From NCBI GenBank assembly GCA_030671095.1, contig DAOVAK010000082.1, positions 1 to 8,746 on the forward strand: 8,746 nucleotides of DNA. The letters run 5' to 3'. The number at the start of each line of letters is the position of its first letter. The first letter of the stretch is position 1. The position numbers were made by a program, and so were the translations under genes. This document shows, piece after piece, positions 1 through 5,945 of this stretch. The notes beneath the pieces are model-generated. The model did no database searches, was not told the DNA's origin, and was given only the letters and a program-made list of their open reading frames with translations. The stretch comes from Deltaproteobacteria bacterium (GTDB lineage: Bacteria > Desulfobacterota > DSM-4660 > Desulfatiglandales > HGW-15).

Positions 1-257
1 ATGGGATTGGGCCTCACCGGAGAACGGGTCGCAAAGACCCCTGTCAAAGGATTCGCTTTATTCCCTCTTGGATGGACCTGCAATGTCTTTCTCTTCTCTG
101 GGGTGTCACTCTTTTGGAACCAGGAGAAGACGATGATATGGGAATTTTGATCTAACCCCATGAGCCCATCTTCATACTCTGGATTCATCTCGATCGTGAC
201 ACGTTCATCTCGTTTCCTCACCATGCCGACAGGAAAGATTTTAAAGTTTTTTTGCAT
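1..257 (-). CDS. trmO: TrmO/UPF0066 (TsaA-like) SAM-dependent methyltransferase, N-terminal part, cut by window edge
   Basis: Reading the minus strand from the ATG at 257 gives 85 residues with no stop before the window edge, so this is the 5' part of a gene. The pattern is that of the TrmO/UPF0066 family: V-G-x-V-R near residues 10-14, L-M-G-L-x-x-x-S-H-I at 32-41 followed by a W-F segment, V-H-P-R-G-N at 61-66, and G-V-F-A-T-R-S-P-x-R-P-N-P at 73-85. The family is a beta-barrel class of SAM-dependent methyltransferases. Characterised TrmO N6-methylates the t6A base at position 37 of certain tRNAs. The ATG at 257 is preferred because it keeps the N-terminal V-G-x-V-R strand and has GGGG nine bases upstream; ATGs at 272 and 224 are alternatives. 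It begins 28 bases after the DUF1847 gene stop, so it is probably the last visible gene of that operon. Many anaerobe homologues are uncharacterised, and a non-tRNA substrate is possible. Confidence 0.85.
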   Translation of the reverse strand, partial: MQKNFKIFPVGMVRKRDERVTIEMNPEYEDGLMGLDQNSHIIVFSWFQKSDTPEKRKTLQVHPRGNKANPLTGVFATRSPVRPNP

Positions 258-285
258 TTTGCAAATCCCCATATTCCTAAGATCA

Positions 286-963
286 TCACGCCTTAAGGTA
301 ACGATAATAAAGATCAATATTGTAGACAGCTGCCAATGGGTTGTGAACAAGTACGCGATCCTTAACGGCGAGAACTGTACAAGGCGCTTCTGCATATTTG
401 AGAAACAGTGAATCGTGACCAACACACAGACCAAGCAGAATGTTGAACTCGGTTTTTTCATCGTTCAGTATTAAGGCCTGCAGGACCGGATTGCACATGG
501 ACTCAAAAGTTCCAATGGCAACCTTTTGATCGTCACGAACGCCAATCTTCTCTTTTGGAACCCGCCCCACCTTGCATACGACCGAAATCATCTCGAAGCC
601 CTTATCTGAAAAGACCTTTTCAACGACCTTAGCTTCTTTTCGAAGACCCACACAAAAAACAAGCCCAAGACGTTTGTAATTCATCCTATGAGCGAATTCA
701 ATGATCTCAACAATGCGGGGTTTTATGGGTCTCACAAGGGCATACCCCTGTTCTCGGTCCGCATATCCTTCCGCTTCCTGGATCGATGCCTCTTTCGCAA
801 ATTCCAACAATTCAGCGTTTTCATATTCTTCCAGGCACTTTGCAGTCAGCTCTGACTTGTTCAGCGTAGGGCAAAAAGATGGAGCTTTTCCATCTTCTTT
901 TCTGCAGAGTCGAACTGAAATATCAAAAGGGCATTGAGCGCAGTTGGGTAAATCATCTTTCAT
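286..963 (-). CDS. DUF1847 family cysteine-rich (putative metal-binding) protein
   Basis: The 225-residue product matches the DUF1847 pattern as I know it. A cysteine cluster opens the protein (C8-x2-C11-x8-C20-x10-C31, ending in F-C-P-T). The C-terminal half has M-C-N-P (156-159), G-L-C-V-G-H-D-S-L-F (178-187), a K-Y-x-E-A-P-C segment (189-195) and V-K-D-R-V-L-V-H-N-P (200-209). Ten cysteines in a cytosolic protein without a signal peptide suggest metal or Fe-S binding; the biochemical role is unknown. The frame is open up to an ATG at 1029, but that ATG has no Shine-Dalgarno. The ATG at 963 has AAGGAG seven bases upstream and places the cysteine cluster at the N terminus as in the family. 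It lies 263 bases after the CobW-type gene and 28 bases before the TrmO-like gene, all on one strand. A role in metal or corrinoid handling is inferred from these neighbours only. Confidence 0.9.
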   Translation of the reverse strand: MKDDLPNCAQCPFDISVRLCRKEDGKAPSFCPTLNKSELTAKCLEEYENAELLEFAKEASIQEAEGYADREQGYALVRPIKPRIVEIIEFAHRMNYKRLGLVFCVGLRKEAKVVEKVFSDKGFEMISVVCKVGRVPKEKIGVRDDQKVAIGTFESMCNPVLQALILNDEKTEFNILLGLCVGHDSLFLKYAEAPCTVLAVKDRVLVHNPLAAVYNIDLYYRYLKA

Positions 964-970
964 ATTTTCT

Positions 971-976
971 CTCCTT
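971..976 (-). promoter_or_regulatory. Ribosome binding site that fixes the DUF1847 start
   Basis: The minus strand reads AAGGAG here, seven bases before the ATG at 963. No comparable sequence precedes the in-frame ATG at 1029, so the shorter 225-residue protein is favoured. Confidence 0.75.
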
Positions 977-1043
977 CTTTCTTCTTCGATCTCGATATCG
1001 ATTCCTAATATTGCCTCAAAACTACGCATTTATTCTCGGCCAG

Positions 1044-1079
1044 TCAAAGACAATTTAGGATTGCTTCGAATTTTGACAT
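1044..1079 (-). CDS. Possible 11-codon leader ORF upstream of DUF1847 gene
   Basis: A minus-strand ATG at 1079 opens an 11-codon frame (MSKFEAILNCL, TGA at 1046-1044). It is preceded by AAGGTGG (1091-1085) with a five-base spacer, as good a ribosome binding site as those of the large genes. The stop lies 14 bases before the unpreceded ATG at 1029, whose frame begins MRSFEAIL and continues into the DUF1847 gene. The shared FEAIL is encoded with mostly synonymous differences. It could be a leader peptide coupling translation, the remnant of a duplicated gene start, or chance. I do not recognise it as a known family. Confidence 0.3.
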   Translation of the reverse strand: MSKFEAILNCL

Positions 1080-1163
1080 GCCCGCCACCTTTCTGACTTG
1101 TTTGAAGTCTAAAGGATGCCCCTCACCTCTATCCTGGTGAACGGTTCTTTGCAGTCACTGAAA

Positions 1164-1204
1164 GGCTTCGGCAAGGCAGGCAGGTATTCGGATTTCGGAT
1201 TGGG
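1164..1204. repeat. Degenerate intergenic repeat between CobW-type and DUF1847 genes
   Basis: The stretch holds a GGCAGGCAGG run followed by ATTCGG and ATTTCGG units ending in ATTGGG, read on the plus strand. It lies just downstream of the CobW-type stop codon in a 263-base gap. I see no strong hairpin plus U-run, so a terminator is not supported. It resembles the low-complexity spacers elsewhere in the window in style but not in sequence. Confidence 0.45.
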
Positions 1205-1226
1205 TACATCCTCGGTGTTGAGATGC

Positions 1227-2162
1227 TCACGAATCTCTGCTCTCTTTAATCAAACAGCCTTTCAAGCCGTTCAAGATCTCAATCTCATCACAATTGTACC
1301 CAACCATAGCAAGTGCCGTTTTCTTCGGTTCATCCCACGGAGCAATACTGTACCGTCCTGCCGTGAAATTGATGACGGCATAGAAATCAGGAAAACGGGC
1401 CCATCCTTTCAATCGAAAAAGGTTAGGTGGAAGGGACTGGAGAAACGCCTCCAATTTTTCCCTATCAAATGGGCGCTTCTCCTCAAATGAGAAGGCCTGA
1501 AACCCTCCTCCATCAGGATGATCATGATGTGCATTAACACGATACTCATGATCAACTTCCTTCATATGGTCAGAATCAACCGTTAATAGTAAGTGGGGGT
1601 CGATGGCGCAATGTTGGGTAGCAAAAATCGTGGCTTTCGGATTCATCTCTTGGAGCGATGCTTGGATATCTGAGACAGATTCGGATGGCACCAAATCAAT
1701 CTTGTTAAGGAGGATCGTATCTGCACAGCGGATCTGGTTGTCGTAGAATGGGCCAAACATATCTTTTGCCTTGAAAAATTCCGCATCCACAACCGTAAGC
1801 AGGTGCCCAAGACGGCTGTATGCATTAGCGGGCGGTTCATAGAGGGCGTCGAGGACATCTCCCGGCTGGGCCACACCAGTCGCTTCGACCACAAGAAAAT
1901 CAGGACTGACACGATCGTGAATCTCCTGGAGGGCTCTGGAAAAATCGCTTTTCAGGGTACAGCATATGCACCCACCGGTTATCTCCATCATGTCCACATT
2001 CCGACCAGAAAGCAGGGTCCCATCAATCCCGATATTGCCAACCTCATTAACAATGAGAGCGATCTTTCCAATTCCTTGAATATTCGAGGTTAAAAGGTGC
2101 TTTATGAGGGTTGTTTTTCCGGCCCCAAGAAATCCCGATACTATGAAAACTTCCATCTTCAT
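1227..2162 (-). CDS. CobW/COG0523 family GTPase (G3E; metallochaperone type)
   Basis: The product (311 residues from the ATG at 2162) is a G3E-family P-loop GTPase of the COG0523 group. These couple GTP hydrolysis to delivery of metal (zinc, cobalt or other) to target proteins. Visible motifs are the Walker A G-F-L-G-A-G-K-T at 10-17, V-N-E-V-G at 38-42, the diagnostic metal-binding G-G-C-I-C-C (C65, C67, C68), V-V-E-A-T-G near 91-96, and the guanine-specifying N-K-I-D at 153-156. A linker around 212-215 carries H-H-D-H, a second likely metal site, before the CobW C-terminal domain with R-L-K-G-W near 250. A TTG at 2165 and an ATG at 2156 are alternative starts; the nearest AGGAGA lies about 20 bases upstream, so the start is uncertain. 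It follows the corrinoid protein gene by about 50 bases. A role in supplying zinc to the methyltransferase or servicing its corrinoid is an inference. Confidence 0.93.
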   Translation of the reverse strand: MKMEVFIVSGFLGAGKTTLIKHLLTSNIQGIGKIALIVNEVGNIGIDGTLLSGRNVDMMEITGGCICCTLKSDFSRALQEIHDRVSPDFLVVEATGVAQPGDVLDALYEPPANAYSRLGHLLTVVDAEFFKAKDMFGPFYDNQIRCADTILLNKIDLVPSESVSDIQASLQEMNPKATIFATQHCAIDPHLLLTVDSDHMKEVDHEYRVNAHHDHPDGGGFQAFSFEEKRPFDREKLEAFLQSLPPNLFRLKGWARFPDFYAVINFTAGRYSIAPWDEPKKTALAMVGYNCDEIEILNGLKGCLIKESRDS

Positions 2163-2211
2163 CAATCGGAACCAAAGAAAAGTTCTCCTATCCCTTTCAT
2201 AAAATAACGCT

Positions 2212-2847
2212 TCATAAACTATTTATGAACTCCCTGCATAGTCGAATGGCTTCGGTGGGATCCAGTGTCTGAGCGTCAGCGCCCACCTCTTTCCGCGCAA
2301 ATTCCGTTGTCACACCCCCACCGATGATCACAAAAGTACGTTCCCGAAGTCCTTTCTCCTCCAACAGAGAGATGACCTCCTTCATGGAAACAAAAGCTGG
2401 TGTGATGAGTGCTGACATGGCGAGGATGGGAGCATCTGTCCTCTGGATTTCATCAATGAACTTTTGTGGAGGGACATCAACGCCCAGATCATGAATCGTA
2501 AAGCCCTGAGAACGCATGAAAGTGATGACCAGGTTTTTTCCCAAATCGTGGATATCCCCCAATGGCGTGCCAAAGACCACCACACCCTGGGAGTCTGCTT
2601 CATCCAGGCCCGCCAGGAGTCGTGATTCTAGGATATCGCTGACCTGTTTAAAGACTTCAGCAGAGTATATGAGTTCACTGAGGAAAAATTCGCCAGTCTC
2701 GAACCGTTTCCCCACCTCGTCCATAGCCTCCCTGCATGCGTTCAGGATTGAAAAAGGATCTTCTCCGGATTTGATCGCCTCCTTAACCACTTCGATAGCT
2801 TCAAGCCTCTTCATACTGAGAAACGCTGCTTTAATCTTCTCTTTCAA
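2212..2847 (-). CDS. Cobalamin-binding corrinoid protein (MtaC/MtbC type) of a methyltransferase system
   Basis: The 211-residue protein has the two-domain layout of MtaC/MtbC/MttC-like corrinoid proteins: a helical cap domain (about 1-85) and a Rossmann-like B12-binding domain (about 88-211). The cobalt-ligating motif D-x-H-x-x-G is present as G-D-I-H-D-L-G-K-N, with D98, H100 and G103. The later S-A-L-I-T (145-149) and I-G-G-G (175-178) segments line the corrinoid nucleotide tail in this family. The protein shuttles a methyl group on Co between a substrate methyltransferase and an acceptor methyltransferase in the cytosol. Length is typical for the family. The start is a TTG supported by AAGGTGG seven bases upstream; the first internal ATG would cut helix 1 of the cap. 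The URO-D-fold methyltransferase gene upstream is the natural partner, although 253 bases of repeats separate them. Confidence 0.95.
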   Translation of the reverse strand: MKEKIKAAFLSMKRLEAIEVVKEAIKSGEDPFSILNACREAMDEVGKRFETGEFFLSELIYSAEVFKQVSDILESRLLAGLDEADSQGVVVFGTPLGDIHDLGKNLVITFMRSQGFTIHDLGVDVPPQKFIDEIQRTDAPILAMSALITPAFVSMKEVISLLEEKGLRERTFVIIGGGVTTEFARKEVGADAQTLDPTEAIRLCREFINSL

Positions 2848-2854
2848 TAGGTAA

Positions 2855-2861
2855 CCACCTT
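2855..2861 (-). promoter_or_regulatory. Ribosome binding site supporting a TTG start of the corrinoid protein
   Basis: The minus strand reads AAGGTGG seven bases before the TTG at 2847. This supports the non-ATG start and hence the full helical cap domain. Confidence 0.7.
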
Positions 2862-2870
2862 TCTATTATC

Positions 2871-2915
2871 AGATACTGAATACTTGATGCCGGATAATGG
2901 ATTTATTCGGATACT
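2871..2915. repeat. Degenerate GGATA/GATAC repeat tract
   Basis: This tract contains GATACTG, CCGGATAATGGAT and CGGATACT units immediately upstream of the corrinoid protein's ribosome binding site. It shares words with the tract at 3027-3096 and with GGATAATGGATAA at 4456-4468, so the same degenerate family recurs at least three times in the window. Confidence 0.5.
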
Positions 2916-2934
2916 AAAATTCAAGAGCTTCTGG

Positions 2935-2954
2935 ATTCCCGCCTGCACGGGAAT
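2935..2954. repeat. ATTCCC-N8-GGGAAT palindromic repeat
   Basis: A perfect seven-base-pair inverted repeat (ATTCCCG/CGGGAAT) encloses a six-base loop (CCTGCA). The flanks (CTGG before, GACACGAAAG after) match the repetitive palindromic elements found between genes of many proteobacteria; the core has the same form as the neisserial dRS3 unit. It lies inside the gap between the methyltransferase and corrinoid protein genes and would form a hairpin in the transcript. No U-run follows, so it is not a convincing terminator. Confidence 0.65.
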
Positions 2955-3026
2955 GACACGAAAGCAGTTGAGCCCCTCATTCCCCTCGCGTATCAAATGT
3001 GGGATAGACTCCATCGGCGCCAAGCA

Positions 3027-3096
3027 GGATCCAGGATCTAGTATCTGGTATCCAGTACCAGGGATCCAGTATCAGGGATCCGGCATCCAGAATCTA
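3027..3096. repeat. Tandem degenerate GGATCCAG/CTGGATAC repeat
   Basis: Units of the type GGATCCAG, GTATCTGG, TATCCAGTA and GGCATCCAG recur at irregular short spacing across this stretch. One part (3045-3061) is a perfect inverted repeat, CTGGTA and TACCAG around five bases. It starts right after the methyltransferase stop codon. The irregular spacing and very short units exclude a CRISPR array. Confidence 0.65.
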
Positions 3097-3100
3097 AAAC

Positions 3101-4240
3101 CTAGTCCTTTCCCTTATATGTCTTTGCAACATCAACCATCATTTTCACGTTTTCAAACTTGGCGTCCACAGGACACTCACAACCCGTAGTGAGCAAGAAT
3201 CCCCCTCCCCTTCCCACCTCATCTATGAGTCTTTGGCAGTATATGCGGACATCTTCAGGGGTTCCCAGACTCAGGAGGGATGCGGGCACGTCGCCGCTGA
3301 TACACATATGCCCACCAAGGATCTCCTTTGCCTTGAAGATATCAGTCGTGCTGTCCAGGTCAGCGATGCATTTACCTTTAGGCAGTTGTTTCAAATAAGG
3401 AAGATTCAGGCTCCAATCCGTATCAAAATGAAACCATACAGTAAGACCTTCTGCTATGAACGCATCCACATAACGCTGCAAATAGGGCCATTCGAATTGC
3501 TCGAAGATATCAAGGTGATAATAGAATCCAGAGCCCCGCTCCAGGACTATAAAGACCAGGGGAATCTTGGTCAAGGAGATCACCTCCAGGGCGTTCTGAA
3601 TAAGATCGTCGCATGTGGCATCCATGGCGGCCTTTACCTTATCCGGGACCTCATAAAGGTCCATAGTGAACTGGGTAAGAGTTCGAGCCATAGAGTAGGC
3701 CATAATGCTCGAATCCACATAAGCGCCGAACAAGGGGAATATGTCCTGGCTCTGGCAAATTTCCACTTCTCTAATATATTCGTCCAGAAGACGGTTTTGA
3801 GTGGCTTTGAGTCTTTCTATGGGTCTGCCTCCACTCATGATCTCATAGTGTTCTTCCCAGAATGTGTTCCAGCCCACAGCGGCAATCTTATCATAATCCT
3901 CTCGGCTGATGAGCTCCCTCTCATCGATTTGATTCAAGGCATCTTCGGGAAGTTGCCTTCCAGGGATCTTAACTCGGACTGGAGTGGCACAGAATCTCCC
4001 CCCAATCATGGGCCAGAAGAGATTGGGTTTGTAGAGTTTGTCGAATCCACCCAGATCGTTGAAGGTATCTAACATGGCCTTGAACCCCTTTTCCGGCTCA
4101 CGCCATCCCTCTCCTTGAGTCAGCCCCTGGGCACGAACGGCGAAGGCGGTCATTAAAGGCATGACTGGGACTCTATCCGGTTTCTCCAAGGCCACCACAG
4201 CCTCAAATCGTTCCTGCCTCGACATGGTCTCCTGAATCAT
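3101..4240 (-). CDS. URO-D-fold methyltransferase (MtaA/CmuA-like), probable corrinoid partner, altered zinc site
   Basis: The 379-residue product belongs to the uroporphyrinogen decarboxylase superfamily. It has the N-terminal R-x-x-R-F-E-A-V-V-A-L-E-K-P-D-R-V-P-V pattern (about 8-26), a central barrel, and a C-terminal G-C-E-C-P-x-D-A-x-x-E-N-V (353-365). In methyltransferase members such as MtaA, MtbA and CmuA, a zinc site of H-x-C plus a C-terminal Cys activates the thiol acceptor. Here the first pair is H271-x-D273, with C354 and C356 as candidate C-terminal ligands. True HemE is unlikely because the gene sits with a corrinoid protein and the HemE N-terminal pattern is not evident. The ATG at 4240 has AGGAGG six bases upstream. 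It is the first gene of the minus-strand cluster. The methyl donor or acceptor cannot be read from the sequence, so it could be either the substrate-specific or the acceptor methyltransferase. Confidence 0.9.
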   Translation of the reverse strand: MIQETMSRQERFEAVVALEKPDRVPVMPLMTAFAVRAQGLTQGEGWREPEKGFKAMLDTFNDLGGFDKLYKPNLFWPMIGGRFCATPVRVKIPGRQLPEDALNQIDERELISREDYDKIAAVGWNTFWEEHYEIMSGGRPIERLKATQNRLLDEYIREVEICQSQDIFPLFGAYVDSSIMAYSMARTLTQFTMDLYEVPDKVKAAMDATCDDLIQNALEVISLTKIPLVFIVLERGSGFYYHLDIFEQFEWPYLQRYVDAFIAEGLTVWFHFDTDWSLNLPYLKQLPKGKCIADLDSTTDIFKAKEILGGHMCISGDVPASLLSLGTPEDVRIYCQRLIDEVGRGGGFLLTTGCECPVDAKFENVKMMVDVAKTYKGKD

Positions 4241-4589
4241 CCTTTTCCTCCTAATACAACGCTTACAGGGCCAAAAAGGGAAGGCGTCTCCCCCTCAACC
4301 AGTATATATAACCATAGGCCCGTCTCTCGAACCCGGGATTCAAAATCAGAAGGCATAGTTGTACTCCGGCATATTGCGGAAATGGGGCTTCAAGATTATG
4401 CTACTGTTTAGGATCACCAGTTAAGAAAGTGCTTGTTAAGTATAATTTAATTATTGGATAATGGATAACAAGGCTCGTGTCAATCAGTACGGTCCCTCTC
4501 CAACGAAGGGCAGGAGGAACTTTGTAGATTTCTTTCGCTGAACTCAAATAACAGCCAAAAAAGCTGGGGGTTTTAAATGAGGAGTGTTT
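4241..4589. other. Divergent intergenic region between the methyltransferase cluster and the COG2403 gene
   Basis: This 349-base region separates two divergent start codons and should hold the promoters of both units. Direct observations are AGGAGG at 4247-4252 (minus strand), TATACT at 4306-4301 (minus strand), TATAAT at 4441-4446 (plus strand), an A+T-rich segment 4440-4470 with GGATAATGGATAA, and GAGGAG at 4579-4584. I found no credible gene, tRNA, cobalamin riboswitch box or sigma54 GG-N10-GC element in it. Confidence 0.6.
4441..4446 (+). promoter_or_regulatory. Possible -10 element for the COG2403-arcC unit
   Basis: A perfect TATAAT lies about 145 bases before the start codon at 4590, in an A+T-rich stretch. 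No good -35 hexamer sits at the usual distance, so it is only a candidate. Confidence 0.25.
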
Positions 4590-5915
4590 ATGGTTGAAAA
4601 GGTTATCATCATGGGCGCTGCGGGCCGCGATTTTCACAATTTCAATGTCTACTTCAGGGACAATTCGCGCTACCAGGTCGTTGCTTTCACCGCTGCACAA
4701 ATTCCAAGGATAGAAGGACGGCTTTATCCGGCAGAGCTTTGCGGCGAGCTTTATCCCCAGGGCATTCCCATCCATCCAGAGGCCAAGCTCGCGGATCTTA
4801 TCCATCAAAATAAGGTGGATCTCGTAGCTTTCTCCTATAGCGATGTCCCTCATGTGGACGTCATGCATAAGGCCTCCATTGCCATGGCCGAAGGTGCTGA
4901 TTTTATGCTCATTGGAGCCACGTACACCATGCTTCGGTCCCGAAAACCTGTCGTGGCCGTCTGTGCCGTAAGAACAGGCTGCGGGAAATCGCAAACCACC
5001 CGGAAGGTGTGTGATATCATCCGGAAGCTCCAAAAAAGGGTTGTTGTTGTCCGCCATCCCATGCCTTATGGTGATCTGAGGGCACAAGTCGTTCAACGCT
5101 TTTCATCTTATGATGACTTTGAGAAGCACCAGTGTACTATAGAAGAAAGAGAGGAATACGAACCCCTTGTGGATCAAGGAATCGTGGTTTATGCAGGGGT
5201 TGACTACGGCCGAATCCTTGAAGCAGCAGAACAGGAGGCCGACATCATCGTCTGGGACGGTGGAAACAACGACACACCTTTTTACAATCCGGATTTACAT
5301 ATCGTACTCTTTGACCCGCATCGCGAGGGGCATGAGTCTCTATATTACCCCGGTGAAACAAACATGCTCATGGCAGACATCGCCATCATCAATAAGGTGG
5401 ATACGGCGCCATCAGCCAATGTGGAACGGGTTCGAAGGAACATCAGACAACATGCGCCCGATGCAGAAATTGTACTGGCAGAATCGCCTGTACTGGTGAG
5501 TTCTCCGGAGCGCGTCAAGGGCAAACGCGTTCTGGTGGTGGAAGATGGCCCTACCCTCACACACGGGGGAATGTCTTATGGTGCCGGCATCATAGCAGCC
5601 CAGGAGTATAACGCAGCCGAGATCGTTAATCCTCGTCCGTATGCGGTCGGAACCATTGAAGAAACCTATCGGCTTTATCCCCATATCGGTCCGGTGCTTC
5701 CTGCCATGGGCTATAGCGAGGAACAGATTAGTGATCTGGAAAGCACCATCAACAATACAGACTGTGATCTGGTCCTCTTTGCTACCCCTATTCAACTCAC
5801 TCACATCCTTTCCATCAACAAGTCGGCCCTTCGTGTGCGCTATGAATACAGGGACCATGGTCATCCCCTTTTGGAAGACATCATCATAAACCGTTTGGAG
5901 GCCTTGAAACTTTAG
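4590..5915 (+). CDS. COG2403 P-loop NTPase, cyclic 2,3-diphosphoglycerate synthetase-like
   Basis: The 441-residue product resembles the COG2403 family, named after cyclic 2,3-diphosphoglycerate synthetase of hyperthermophilic methanogens (about 460 residues). The N-terminal part (1-115) is a Rossmann-like domain beginning V-I-I-M-G-A-A-G-R-D-F-H-N-F-N. A second part starts with K-P-V-V-A-V and a variant P-loop, V-R-T-G-C-G-K-S (127-134). It continues with I-I-V-W-D-G-G-N-N-D-T-P-F (219-231), I-I-N-K-V-D (266-271, NKxD guanine-type motif) and V-E-D-G-P-T-L-T-H-G-G-M-x-Y-G-A-G (317-333). The ATG at 4590 is chosen because GAGGAG sits five bases upstream; the in-frame GTG at 4584 overlaps that site. 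Carbamate kinase follows after 30 bases, so the two are co-transcribed. Cyclic diphosphoglycerate is not expected in a bacterium of this type, so the true substrate is probably different and is unknown here. Confidence 0.85.
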   Translation: MVEKVIIMGAAGRDFHNFNVYFRDNSRYQVVAFTAAQIPRIEGRLYPAELCGELYPQGIPIHPEAKLADLIHQNKVDLVAFSYSDVPHVDVMHKASIAMAEGADFMLIGATYTMLRSRKPVVAVCAVRTGCGKSQTTRKVCDIIRKLQKRVVVVRHPMPYGDLRAQVVQRFSSYDDFEKHQCTIEEREEYEPLVDQGIVVYAGVDYGRILEAAEQEADIIVWDGGNNDTPFYNPDLHIVLFDPHREGHESLYYPGETNMLMADIAIINKVDTAPSANVERVRRNIRQHAPDAEIVLAESPVLVSSPERVKGKRVLVVEDGPTLTHGGMSYGAGIIAAQEYNAAEIVNPRPYAVGTIEETYRLYPHIGPVLPAMGYSEEQISDLESTINNTDCDLVLFATPIQLTHILSINKSALRVRYEYRDHGHPLLEDIIINRLEALKL

Positions 5916-5945
5916 ACGGTTTTCCGTTGTGGCGGAAGCGACATT

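Noticed and set aside
1..150. Plus-strand frame beginning with ATG at position 1
   Set aside because: It is antisense to the TrmO-like gene, whose family signature is unmistakable, and stops after 49 residues.
964..1029. In-frame 22-residue N-terminal extension of DUF1847
   Set aside because: The ATG at 1029 has no ribosome binding site, while AAGGAG precedes the ATG at 963; the extension was therefore left out of the gene call and kept only as a finding.
3027..3096. Short tandem repeats considered as a CRISPR array
   Set aside because: Units are only 6-10 bases, degenerate and irregularly spaced, with no unique spacers and no cas genes.
3233..4072. 279-codon open frame on the plus strand
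   Set aside because: It lies wholly antisense to the URO-D-fold methyltransferase gene, shows no family motif and has no ribosome binding site context; it is a shadow frame.
3101..4240. Annotation as HemE uroporphyrinogen decarboxylase
   Set aside because: The pairing with a corrinoid protein and the C-terminal GCECP segment fit the methyltransferase branch better than haem synthesis.
4320..4345. TTCGA-containing stretch next to CCCGGG resembling a tRNA T-arm
   Set aside because: The stem does not pair over five bases on either strand and no acceptor or anticodon arm is present, so it is neither a tRNA nor a clear attachment site.
2848..4589. Cobalamin riboswitch expected near B12-dependent genes
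   Set aside because: No B12-box-like GCCACTG core or matching fold was found in the gaps on either strand.
4401..5096. 231-codon open frame on the minus strand
   Set aside because: It is antisense to the COG2403 gene and its promoter region and has no recognisable motifs.
5412..5864. 150-codon open frame on the minus strand
   Set aside because: It is antisense to the clearly coding COG2403 frame.
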